NCBI RefSeq assembly: GCF_027622875.1
Contig: NZ_JAPZVP010000001.1
Span: 239,142 to 303,141, forward strand
Length of the DNA: 64,000 nt
Reading direction: 5' to 3'
Origin: Glycomyces luteolus
GTDB lineage: Bacteria > Actinomycetota > Actinomycetes > Mycobacteriales > Micromonosporaceae
Positions 53,658 to 63,675 of this stretch are shown one piece after another; position 1 is the first letter of the stretch, and each line of letters begins with the position of its first letter. The notes under the pieces were generated by a model. It made no database searches, was not told the DNA's origin, and saw only the letters and a list, made by a program, of their open reading frames with translations. The position numbers and the translations under genes were made by a program.

Positions 53658-54551
53658 GTGAACGACGCGCTGATCGCCGCCCCGCCCGGGCACCCGCTGC
53701 TGGGTCCCGTGGAACCGCCGTTCCTGCATGTCATGACCTACAACCTCAAGTCCGCCTCCGGCAGCGCCCCGCACTCCTGGTGGCGGCGGCGCCCCCTCGT
53801 CAAGGCGGTCCTCGACAACGAACTGCCCTCCGTGATCTGCACCCAGGAGGGCCGCTTCCGCCAGCTCCTCGAACTCCGCGAAGACCTCGACGGCTACGAC
53901 TGGGTCCACCTCGGCCGCGGCGGCGGCTCCCGCAGCGAGGCCACCGCGATCTTCTGGGACACCGCCCGGCTCCTCCCGCTCGAATACGACCACCTCTGGC
54001 TCTCCAAGCACCCCAACGTGATCGGCTCGCGCAACTGGGGGAGCGGCACCGTCCGGATGCTCACCTGGGTGCACTTGGAGGACCGCGTGACCGGACGCCG
54101 GTTCTACGTGGTCGACAACCACTTCGACCACCGCTCCGAGAAGGCCCGGCGCAAGGGCGCGGACCTGCTCCTGCGGACCATCGCTCCCTTCCTCGACCCG
54201 GTGATCGTGGCCGGAGACTTCAACTGCGGCCCCGATTCGGCGACCTACCGGGCGCTCACCGGCGGTGGCCTCGCGGACGCTTGGGAGAGCGCGGACGAGC
54301 ACATCACCCCGAACTGGGCCACGTTCAACCGCTGGCGGCCCGTGCCCGCCGAGGGCCCGACCCGCATGGACTGGATCCTCGCCCGGCCGAGCGCGGACTG
54401 CGCCGTCGAGGTCCACCGCGCCGGAGTCAACTCCTATGCCGAAGGGGGCCTGACCCCTTCGGACCACTGGCCGGTCCAGGCGGTGCTCAGTCTCGTGCCC
54501 CGGCGCGAGCCGCGCCCGGGCGCACGCCGAGGAACTCACGGATCTCGCTGA
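53658..54551 (+). CDS. Cytoplasmic EEP-family paralogue
   Basis: 297-residue EEP-superfamily enzyme closely related to the preceding gene, with the same motifs: MTYNLKSASG, CTQEGRF, DNHFDHRSEKARRKGA, GDFNCGPDSATYRAL, MDWILARP and SDHWP. It has no signal peptide. GTG 53658 has no Shine-Dalgarno sequence, and TACCGT (53645-53650) lies 7 nt upstream, so the mRNA is probably leaderless and separately transcribed from the Tat paralogue. The 3' end overlaps the convergent flavin monooxygenase by 65 nt. It looks like a duplication followed by compartment split. Confidence 0.9.
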   Translation: MNDALIAAPPGHPLLGPVEPPFLHVMTYNLKSASGSAPHSWWRRRPLVKAVLDNELPSVICTQEGRFRQLLELREDLDGYDWVHLGRGGGSRSEATAIFWDTARLLPLEYDHLWLSKHPNVIGSRNWGSGTVRMLTWVHLEDRVTGRRFYVVDNHFDHRSEKARRKGADLLLRTIAPFLDPVIVAGDFNCGPDSATYRALTGGGLADAWESADEHITPNWATFNRWRPVPAEGPTRMDWILARPSADCAVEVHRAGVNSYAEGGLTPSDHWPVQAVLSLVPRREPRPGARRGTHGSR

Positions 54552-55626
54552 CCGCTGCGCGACCCGCCCGGTTCGCGCCGATCGTGCTGGCCGAGGGGCC
54601 GTAGCCCACCAGGTGCACGCGCGCGTCGGCCGCCGCCCTGGTGCCGTCCATGACGATCCCGCCGCCGGACCCGCGCAGCTTCAACGGCGCGAGATGATCG
54701 AGCGCCGCCCGGAATCCGGTGGCCCACAGGATGGTGTCGACGGGGATGAACGTTCCGTCGTCCCAGCTCAGACCCTCGGGCGTGATCGAGTCGAACATCG
54801 GCAGCCGATCGAGGACGCCCGCGGCCCGCGCGGCCCGGATCTCGGACGTCAGCGGCACGCCGGTCACACTGATGACCGATTGCGGCCGCAGTCCCCGCCG
54901 CACCCGCTCCTCGACCATCGCGACCACCTCGCGGCCCCGGTCCGGGTTGAAGTCCCCTGAGCGCCATTGCGGTTCGCGCCGCGTGATCCAGTGCGTGGAC
55001 GCGGCGACCGGGTCGATCTCCAGCAGGTGCTGGATCCCGGAGATGCCGCCGCCGATCACGGCGACGCGACGGCCCGCGAACTCCTCGGGACCGCGGTACT
55101 GCGCGGTGTGCAGCTGCCTGCCGGCGAACGTCTCCTGCCCCGCGTACCGGGGCCAGAACGGGCGCTCCCAGGTGCCGGTGGCGTTGATGAGCGCGCGGGT
55201 GATCCAGGTGCCCCGATCGGTGACGACCTCGAGGCGCTTGTCGGGGAGCGGCCGCACCGATCCCACGGAGACGGGCCGCTGCACGCGCAGGTCGAATTCG
55301 CGCTCGTAGTCGGCGAAGTAGGAGGAGATGACCCCGGAGACGGGCGTGGTCGGCTCGGGTTCGGGCACGGCCATGCCCGGGAGCCGGTAGACGCCGTTGA
55401 CCGTCTCGAATGTGAGGGTCGGCCAGCGGAACTGCCAGGCGCCGCCCGCATGCGGCGCGTGGTCGAGCACTGCGAACTCGGTCTCGGGCTCGAAGTGCCG
55501 CCGCAGGAAGTAGGCGGCCGAGAGCCCGGCCTGCCCGGCCCCGATGACGACGACCTCGACCTCGCGAATCACCTCTAGTGGAACGACTTGGAGGAGGAGG
55601 TGATTCCGCGAGGTGAGCCCGTTCAC
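54487..55626 (-). CDS. FAD/NADPH-dependent monooxygenase
   Basis: 379-residue flavin-containing monooxygenase-like enzyme with two dinucleotide motifs: FAD GAGQAGLSAAYFLRR near residue 29 and NADPH VIGGGISGIQHLLEI near 191, plus ATGTWERPFWP between them and ILWATGFRAALDHL near 300. It probably oxygenates a small lipophilic or heteroatom substrate. GTG 55626 is chosen because it overlaps the upstream gene stop as GTGA, giving translational coupling; GTG 55572 is nearer the FAD motif but has no space for a ribosome site. It is second in a two-gene leftward unit with the DUF3291 gene. Confidence 0.88.
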   Translation of the reverse strand: MNGLTSRNHLLLQVVPLEVIREVEVVVIGAGQAGLSAAYFLRRHFEPETEFAVLDHAPHAGGAWQFRWPTLTFETVNGVYRLPGMAVPEPEPTTPVSGVISSYFADYEREFDLRVQRPVSVGSVRPLPDKRLEVVTDRGTWITRALINATGTWERPFWPRYAGQETFAGRQLHTAQYRGPEEFAGRRVAVIGGGISGIQHLLEIDPVAASTHWITRREPQWRSGDFNPDRGREVVAMVEERVRRGLRPQSVISVTGVPLTSEIRAARAAGVLDRLPMFDSITPEGLSWDDGTFIPVDTILWATGFRAALDHLAPLKLRGSGGGIVMDGTRAAADARVHLVGYGPSASTIGANRAGRAAVSEIREFLGVRPGAARAGARD

Positions 55627-56078
55627 TCAGGGCGGGGGAACAACTCCTTCATCGTGAACGCCTCGGCGGTCGGGCCCTTCTCGCGGAGGATCGTGAGCCG
55701 CTTCTCCGCCTCCGGCAGGGTCGGCCGGTGCCCGGCCGGGACCCACCACATCGCCGAGTACGCCTCGGTGAGGTGCGCGAACCATTCGCGGCGCCGCTTG
55801 AGCATCGCGCGGTGCTCGGGCCCGTACACATAGGCGTTCAGGGCCTCCGGCGAGGTCCACACCGACATGTTGACCGCGAGCCATTCGTCGTCGAACACCC
55901 GGAACGCGGTCGCGTCCGACCCCTGCTCGTCGATCAAGCGCCACACGAAACCCTCGGCGTGGTCGGCGACGGCGTTCACCTCCTGCAGCTTGGAAGTGAA
56001 CCCTTGCATCACCTCGCTGTCGAAGGGCGCCAGGATCCGCCCGATGTTCACCTGCGCCAGTTCATATCCCGCACTCAT
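55623..56078 (-). CDS. DUF3291 family protein
   Basis: 151-residue protein of the DUF3291 family, ABM-like ferredoxin fold. LAQVNIGRILAPFDSEVMQGF, VNMSVWTSPEALNAYVY and MWWVPAGHRPTLPEAEKRL are typical. Function unknown; such small dimeric barrels often assist oxygenases or bind heme. Translational coupling to the flavin monooxygenase (GTGA) supports a partnership. The start is ATG 56078. Confidence 0.85.
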   Translation of the reverse strand: MSAGYELAQVNIGRILAPFDSEVMQGFTSKLQEVNAVADHAEGFVWRLIDEQGSDATAFRVFDDEWLAVNMSVWTSPEALNAYVYGPEHRAMLKRRREWFAHLTEAYSAMWWVPAGHRPTLPEAEKRLTILREKGPTAEAFTMKELFPRPE

Positions 56079-56167
56079 GCCACGAGCCTGCCAGCGCTCC
56101 GCACCCGTCGTCAACGGCTGCATGCGAAACCCAGTCGCACCCCAGTCGACTGGGATTCGCCGGGGAC

Positions 56168-56314
56168 TCAGTCCTCAAAGGGCGTGAGGAACTCCAGGCG
56201 GTTGCCGAAGGGATCGCGGGTGTAGCAGCGCCGGTAGCCGATGACGTCCGCATCCCCGTCGACCCGGTGCCCGGCGGCTCCGCGCGGGTCCCGGTACCGG
56301 GCGGGGTCGGTCAC
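56168..56314 (-). pseudogene. VOC/glyoxalase C-terminal remnant
   Basis: A 48-codon frame ending in YRRCYTRDPFGNRLEFLTPFED, the well-conserved end of vicinal-oxygen-chelate (glyoxalase-type) proteins of ~120 residues; the N-terminal half is missing. GTG 56314 is preceded by GAGGAGGAAG, a near-ideal ribosome site. The start region therefore seems intact and an internal in-frame deletion probably removed the middle. A translated mini-protein cannot be excluded. Confidence 0.55.
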
Positions 56315-56336
56315 GGTCTTCCTCCTCGGGCGCAGG

Positions 56337-56365
56337 GAAAAGGGGCGGGCCACTGGCCCGCCCCT
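56337..56365 (-). terminator. Intrinsic terminator of acnA
   Basis: Perfect 11-bp stem (56341-56351 with 56355-56365, AGGGGCGGGCC and its complement), 3-nt loop, then a short U-tract on the minus strand (TTTT across 56338-56341). It lies 16 nt past the acnA stop. Confidence 0.8.
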
Positions 56366-56381
56366 CAGGACTCTTCAGCGG

Positions 56382-59105
<2,724 letters not shown>

Positions 59106-59491
59106 GAGAGCTCCTCGATTCAGGATTTGAAGATCGGCTTCAGTCTGCCCCAACCTGAAGGGCCGGGAACCGAGGTCGGGCAGAGCAGCCGCCTTTTAAA
59201 CAGTACGTCCGTCTTATTTAACGAGGCCAACTGTAGCACTCGGCGTTTCGAGGGCGTTGCTTAGCCGAGCCTAACGAGGTGCTGCGAGGCTGAGTCGTCT
59301 TGCAGGAGAGCGCATCCAGGCCCGGACAGGTTAAAGGCCGACGGCGGCCGGTGTGCGGTGATGTAGGCCGCCGTCGGCCCGGTGCGGTGGATATAAGTCT
59401 TAATTCGGACTATACGCTGCGGGCACGCCGGGCATGCACCGCCCCTGTGATGCCCGTCGCCGCATGGTCTGCACAGCTAGGCTCCGCAGAT
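59106..59491. promoter_or_regulatory. acnA upstream region
   Basis: 386 bases without a gene. On the minus strand it contains, in order, the pepP terminator (59336-59379), an IdeR-like imperfect palindrome at 59256-59274 (14 of 19 consensus positions; inner TTAG and CTAA at 59261-59264 and 59271-59274), a TACAGT -10 candidate (59230-59235) and an A/T-rich patch (about 59194-59221). Confidence 0.55.
59336..59379 (-). terminator. Hairpin terminator of pepP
   Basis: Perfect 14-bp stem (59336-59349 with 59366-59379, GGCCGACGGCGGCC and its complement), 16-nt loop, followed on the minus strand by TTTAA. It lies 113 nt past the pepP stop. Confidence 0.65.
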
Positions 59492-60976
59492 TCATGCCTC
59501 GAGCGTCGGCAAGCGAGGACCCGCCGCGCGCTGCGATTCGAGCCAGGACTCCACGTCGTCCGCGGTGCGCGGCAGCCCGGCCGAGAGGTTCTCGCAGCCC
59601 TCGGCGGTGACCCGCACGTCGTCCTCGATGCGGATGCCGACCCCGCGCAGCTCCTCGGGCACCAGCTCGTCATTGGCCTGGAAGTACAGGCCCGGTTCGA
59701 CGGTGAGCACGAAGTCCTCCTGGACGGCGCCCTTGTAGTAGTGCTCGGGGCGCGAGTTCGCGCAGTCGTGCACGTCGAGTCCGAGCATGTGGCCGAAGCC
59801 GTGCAACGTCCAGCGGCGGTAGATCAGCGAGTCCTTGTCGAGCGCCTCGTCGACCGAACCCGGCAGGACCCCGAGGTCCTTGAGGCCCTCGGCCAGCACC
59901 CGCATGCAGGTCTGGTGGATCTCCTGGAACTCGGTGCCGGGCTTGATGACGTCCATGCCGGCCTGCTGCGAGGCGTGCACGATGTCGTAGACCTCGCGCT
60001 GCAGCGGCGTGAACCGCCCGCTCACCGGCAGTGTGCGGGTGACGTCGGCGGTGTAGAGGTGGTTGTTCTCCACGCCCATGTCCATGAGGATCAGCTCGCC
60101 CGGCGTGGTCCGGCCGTCGTTGGTGATCCAGTGCAGCGTGGTGGCGTGCGAACCGGCGCCCACGATGGAGTCGTACCCGAGGCCGTTGCCCTCGAGGCGC
60201 GAACGCAGGCCGAACACCCCTTCGAGGGCCCGCTCCGGGATCGAGCCGTTCGAGGGCAGCACCCGCGCCACGTCCTCGAAGCCGCGCACGGTGATGTCGA
60301 TGGCCTCCTGCAACTGCTCGAGCTCCCAGGCGTCCTTGACCAGGCGGAGTTCGGAGAGCACCGCGGCCAGTTCGCCGTCGCGGGTCAGCTGCGGCCGGCC
60401 TTCGAAGTCCTTTGTCGGCTCCTCGGCCGCGAAGTGCGCGTCGACCCCGGCGTCGAAGCCGCGCAGCACGCGGACCTTGCCGCGCTCCACGCCCGCCAGC
60501 TCGCTCTCGAGCCGTTCGACATCGCGGACCTCGATGCCCAGCTCCAGGCTGGTCTCCTGCAGCGACCGCTTGCGGCCGATCCACAGCTCGCCGTACTTCG
60601 CTGACCGGAAGAACTCGTCGGAGTCGTAGCCCTTGCGCGGGCGCCGGTACAGCACCGCGTCGTGGCCGGAGCCGTTCGGGTGCAGGACCAGCACGCCCTC
60701 GGGGTCGAGGTCGCCGGTGAGCCAGGCGAAGTCCGAGCCCGCGCGGAAGCGGAAGAAGGTGTCGTTCGAGCGGGTCTTCTCGGCGCCCGTGGGGACGACG
60801 ACCGTCTCGCCGGGGAAGGCCGATGAGACCGCATCGCGGCGGCGGGCCGTGTAGGCCGCCTGCGCCGACTCGGCCACGTCGAGTTCCGTCGCACCCCAGC
60901 CGGTGCGCATGAAGTTCAGGAACTTCTCGGGGAACTTGGGGTCGTGGGGCCGCTCGCCGGACTTCTTCTCAGCCAT
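59492..60976 (-). CDS. pepP: Xaa-Pro aminopeptidase (aminopeptidase P)
   Basis: 494-residue metallopeptidase removing N-terminal residues before proline, cytoplasmic. The N-terminal AMP_N domain (about 30-190) is followed by the M24 pita-bread domain. All five metal ligands can be placed: Asp in LILMDMGVE, Asp in YTADVTRT, His in HGFGHMLGLDVHD, Glu in TVEPGLYF and Glu in GIRIEDDV. ATG 60976 with AAAGGA is chosen; the frame runs open to 61447 but that part lies antisense to the toxin-antitoxin-like genes. It is divergent from the antitoxin-like gene. Confidence 0.95.
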   Translation of the reverse strand: MAEKKSGERPHDPKFPEKFLNFMRTGWGATELDVAESAQAAYTARRRDAVSSAFPGETVVVPTGAEKTRSNDTFFRFRAGSDFAWLTGDLDPEGVLVLHPNGSGHDAVLYRRPRKGYDSDEFFRSAKYGELWIGRKRSLQETSLELGIEVRDVERLESELAGVERGKVRVLRGFDAGVDAHFAAEEPTKDFEGRPQLTRDGELAAVLSELRLVKDAWELEQLQEAIDITVRGFEDVARVLPSNGSIPERALEGVFGLRSRLEGNGLGYDSIVGAGSHATTLHWITNDGRTTPGELILMDMGVENNHLYTADVTRTLPVSGRFTPLQREVYDIVHASQQAGMDVIKPGTEFQEIHQTCMRVLAEGLKDLGVLPGSVDEALDKDSLIYRRWTLHGFGHMLGLDVHDCANSRPEHYYKGAVQEDFVLTVEPGLYFQANDELVPEELRGVGIRIEDDVRVTAEGCENLSAGLPRTADDVESWLESQRAAGPRLPTLEA

Positions 60977-61018
60977 GACAGGTCCTTTCCCAACCATCGA
61001 TGCCGCGCCAATGCTCGG

Positions 61019-61098
61019 CTCGCAAGCTTCGCCGAAGTGAGGTGGATGTGCCTCACCACGACGGTACCGCAGTACAAATTCATGACTCGCAAGCTTCG
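61019..61098. repeat. 13-bp direct repeats upstream of pepP
   Basis: CTCGCAAGCTTCG occurs at 61019-61031 and again at 61086-61098, 67 bp apart start to start, in the divergent pepP/antitoxin region. A 6-bp inverted repeat (GTGAGG 61037-61042, CCTCAC 61051-61056) lies between them. They are candidate protein-binding sites. Confidence 0.55.
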
Positions 61099-61163
61099 TC
61101 AAGGGGCGTGAGACGGCGATGGCGGCTCGTGCGAACGCCCGAGCCACCGCTACCCTGGAAATC

Positions 61164-61469
61164 GTGACCGATCGCGCCAACTCGTCGCTCAATCCTCCCG
61201 CCGGCGCGGGGGCGGGGCCCTCGCGTTCAGGCGTCACGCTCTCCGGCTCCCAGCTCGAGCAGATCCGCCGCCTCGTCGCGGTCGGACGGGCCTCCTCGGT
61301 CGACGAGTACGTCGCCGCGGCCGTCGCCGAACGCCTCGAACGGGACCGCTCGCTCGCCGAGCTCCAGGACCTCTTCGAGCGCAAGGGCCACGCGCCCAGC
61401 GCCGAGCACCTCGCCTGGGCCCGTGAGAAGCTCGGCGTCGACGACAAAGAAGGAGAGGCCGATAAGTGA
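61164..61469 (+). CDS. Antitoxin-like small protein
   Basis: 101 residues. A disordered Pro/Gly-rich start precedes a region resembling ribbon-helix-helix antitoxins: GVTLSGSQLEQIRRLVAVGRASSVDEYVAAAVAERLERDR (in parts, about 30-70), then an acidic helix tail. GTG 61164 lies 7 nt after TACCCT (61151-61156) with no ribosome site, so it is probably leaderless. It overlaps the PIN-domain gene as GTGA, the usual antitoxin-first order of VapBC-type modules. Confidence 0.75.
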   Translation: MTDRANSSLNPPAGAGAGPSRSGVTLSGSQLEQIRRLVAVGRASSVDEYVAAAVAERLERDRSLAELQDLFERKGHAPSAEHLAWAREKLGVDDKEGEADK

Positions 61470-61861
61470 TCGGCGGCCGCATCCTGGACGTGTCCGCCAT
61501 CGTCGGTTTCGCCACCTCCATGCCCTACCCGCAGGCAGTCGTCTTCACCGCGCTCGAGCAGAACGTGGTCCTCGCGATCCCCTCAGGGGCCCTCGCCGAG
61601 GCCTGGTCGCAGGCCCGCCGCCGCGACCGCGACGCCCTGCTCGTGCTGCTCGGCCTGCCCGTCACCGTCGTGATGGACCTCGACCAGAAGTCCGCCCGCG
61701 ATGTCGGCCTCATGCTGTCGCGCTCGCGCCAGCACGGGAACATCGCCGCCGGACACGTCGCGTGGTGTGGCCTGAACCGCCCCGGCTGGCCCATCGTGAC
61801 AGGCGAACCCAAGACGCTGCTTGCATTCGACTCGAGCCTCGAGATCGACCAATTGCCTTGA
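61466..61861 (+). CDS. PIN-domain toxin-like protein
   Basis: 131-residue PIN-like fold. LDVSAIVGFA supplies the first active-site Asp (residue 8), ALAEAW the conserved Glu (about 45), and MDLDQKSARDVGLMLSR the central acids. In the last motif, usually VTxD, this protein reads IVTGEPKTL, so the final Asp is replaced by Gly-Glu. The RNase centre may be altered or weak. It is coupled to the upstream antitoxin-like gene by GTGA. VapC-like RNase toxin is the likeliest origin; present activity is uncertain. Confidence 0.75.
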   Translation: MIGGRILDVSAIVGFATSMPYPQAVVFTALEQNVVLAIPSGALAEAWSQARRRDRDALLVLLGLPVTVVMDLDQKSARDVGLMLSRSRQHGNIAAGHVAWCGLNRPGWPIVTGEPKTLLAFDSSLEIDQLP

Positions 61862-61893
61862 ACCGGGGACAGCAGGACAATGGAGGAGTGGGC

Positions 61894-62361
61894 GTGACCG
61901 CCGTACAGGAGCAGACCATGACCGATCTCGGGCAACTCGACTACCGGCCCCGCAAGTCCCGCATCGGGGCCTGGATCGGCGCGGTCATCGCATTCGGCGG
62001 GTTCACCGCCCTGTCCTTCACCCTCGGCAACCGGACCTACGAGGGCGGCACCATCACCTGGGTCGACCAGATCGCCATGATCGGCCTCGGCGTCATCGGC
62101 GCCGGCATCGCCCTCGCCTTCCTGCGCCTGCGCGTCCGCGCCGACGAGAAGGGCATCGAGGTGACCAACGTCGCCTCGAAGCGCTACTTCCCGTGGCAGG
62201 TCGTGACCGCCATCAACTTCACGGACAAGATGACTTGGGCCACCGTGGAACTCGCGGACGACGACGAGATGTCGATCATGGCCGTCCAGGTCAGCGACAA
62301 GGAGCGCGCTGTGGCGGCGATCAAACACCTGCGAGCACTCATGGAGCGGTCCCGCAGCTAG
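61894..62361 (+). CDS. PH-domain membrane protein
   Basis: 155-residue actinobacterial PH-domain-containing membrane protein. Two helices (about residues 35-57 and 72-92) precede a bacterial PH-like domain, ADEKGIEVTNVASKRYFPWQVVTAINF, ending in an Arg-rich tail. Function unknown. GTG 61894 is preceded by GGAGGAG at 5 nt; ATG 61918 with AGGAG is nearly as good. It is 32 nt after the PIN gene but has different-looking function; it ends before the infC leader. Confidence 0.78.
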   Translation: MTAVQEQTMTDLGQLDYRPRKSRIGAWIGAVIAFGGFTALSFTLGNRTYEGGTITWVDQIAMIGLGVIGAGIALAFLRLRVRADEKGIEVTNVASKRYFPWQVVTAINFTDKMTWATVELADDDEMSIMAVQVSDKERAVAAIKHLRALMERSRS

Positions 62362-62685
62362 GTGCTAGTATTGCGTGTCGATCGCACCGTGCCGTCTCGT
62401 ATGGCCAGCGGTGCCGCAAGCGGAGTCCAGCTCCCACCCGCAGCCGGGACCCTCTCACGGGGAGTCCGACAGGCGAACGGGTCACGTACGGCGACATGAT
62501 CGCCGTGCCCTTGGAGTGGACCCTGGCTGACGCCGGGGTCTTTTCTTTTGGGGACCTCACCCGCGTGAGGCCTGTGCTGGGTCACGCTTGCAACGACAAG
62601 CCGCCGGGGCTCCCGCCCCGACGACCGGAACAGCCACAGGGGCGCTGACGTTATGTCAGCGAGAATCGCGAACCAAGGAGGCCCC
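62362..62685 (+). ncRNA. infC operon leader, candidate attenuator
   Basis: 324-base gene-free leader. TAGTAT (62366-62371) is a candidate -10, giving a transcript leader of about 300 nt. Several stems can be drawn, e.g. ACGGCGA (62489-62495) with TCGCCGT (62501-62507). The terminator at 62519-62549 lies within it. Ribosomal-protein leaders that attenuate infC-rpmI-rplT through L20 are known in Firmicutes; this one is only a candidate by position and structure. Confidence 0.5.
62519..62549 (+). terminator. Intrinsic terminator inside infC leader
   Basis: A 9-bp stem with one T-G pair (62519-62527 with 62532-62540, GACCCTGGC / GCCGGGGTC) and TGAC loop is followed by TTTTCTTTT (62541-62549), the best U-tract in the window. 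It sits about 137 nt before the infC start codon. Confidence 0.85.
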
Positions 62686-63345
62686 ATCAGCGATCTGCGC
62701 ATTAACGACCAGATTCGGACCAAGGAAGTGCGCCTGGTCGGCCCGGCAGGAGAACAGGTCGGCATCGTGTCGATCGACAAAGCCCTGCAACTGGCCGCCG
62801 ACGTCGACCTGGACCTGGTCGAAGTCGCACCCACCGCCCGTCCGCCGGTCTGCAAGCTCATGGACTACGGCAAGTACAAGTACGAGTCCGCTCAGAAGGC
62901 CCGTGCCTCGCGCCGCAACCAGCAGCAGACCGTCATCAAAGAGATGAAGCTCCGGCCGAAGATCGACAAGCACGACTACGAGACCAAAAAGGGTCACATC
63001 GTGCGGTTCCTCACGGCCGGCGACAAGGTCAAGATCACGATCATGTTCCGCGGCCGCGAGCAGTCGCGCCCCGAGCTCGGCCGGCGCCTGCTGGACAAGC
63101 TCGCGGAAGAGCTCAAGGACCTCGCGGTCATCGAGTCCGCCGCGAAGCAGGACGGCCGCAACATGATCATGGTCGTCGCCCCGATCCGCCCCAAGGGCGA
63201 GATCGTCAAGGGCGGCGGCGGTGGCGGACGCAAGAGCGGACGCGGCGGCGACGCCGAACAGGCCGAAGCGGCCCCGGAAGCGGCACCTGCGGAGGCTCCT
63301 TCGGAAGCCGCCGACGAGGCGTCCACCGAGACGCCCGAGGCCTGA
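62686..63345 (+). CDS. infC: Translation initiation factor IF-3
   Basis: IF-3 binds the 30S subunit, checks the start codon and prevents premature 50S joining. From ATC 62686 the protein has 219 residues. The N-domain begins [25 protein letters not shown], the linker runs [21 protein letters not shown], and the C-domain holds [17 protein letters not shown]; an Ala/Glu/Pro-rich tail follows. ATC 62686 is preferred because AAGGAGG (62675-62681) lies 4 nt upstream; ATG 62653 gives 11 more residues but has no ribosome site. Use of a rare start codon is known for infC and allows IF-3 to limit its own synthesis. Confidence 0.93.
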   Translation: MSDLRINDQIRTKEVRLVGPAGEQVGIVSIDKALQLAADVDLDLVEVAPTARPPVCKLMDYGKYKYESAQKARASRRNQQQTVIKEMKLRPKIDKHDYETKKGHIVRFLTAGDKVKITIMFRGREQSRPELGRRLLDKLAEELKDLAVIESAAKQDGRNMIMVVAPIRPKGEIVKGGGGGGRKSGRGGDAEQAEAAPEAAPAEAPSEAADEASTETPEA

Positions 63346-63428
63346 CCCCGAGCACCTACTCACCGGCCGGAAGCGGGCGCCCTCGCGCGCCCGCCCCCGA
63401 CCGGCATTGAACACAGAGGAGAAGCACG

Positions 63429-63623
63429 ATGCCGAAGATGAAGACCCACAGCGGTGCCAAGAAGCGGTTCAAGGTGACCGGCTCCGGCAAGCTGATGCGC
63501 CGCAAGGCCGGCAAGAACCACCTCATGGAGCACAAGAGCGGTCGGTTCAAGCGCGAGCAGCAGGGCCGCGGCGAGGTTTCCCCCGCCGACCAGAAGCAGG
63601 TCCGGAAGCTGCTGGGCCGCTAA
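63429..63623 (+). CDS. rpmI: 50S ribosomal protein L35
   Basis: 64 residues, full length for L35: [20 protein letters not shown] at the N-terminus and a basic [12 protein letters not shown] centre. GAGGAGAAG precedes ATG 63429. Second gene of infC-rpmI-rplT. Confidence 0.98.
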   Translation: MPKMKTHSGAKKRFKVTGSGKLMRRKAGKNHLMEHKSGRFKREQQGRGEVSPADQKQVRKLLGR

Positions 63624-63675
63624 GCCCGCACTCCGTTTGACTACCCATCCGCTTTAAACGCAAGGAGACTGAACT

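Noticed and set aside
63361-63411. GC-rich hairpin between infC and rpmI
   Set aside because: No U-tract, and the genes are an obligate operon; an internal terminator is unlikely.
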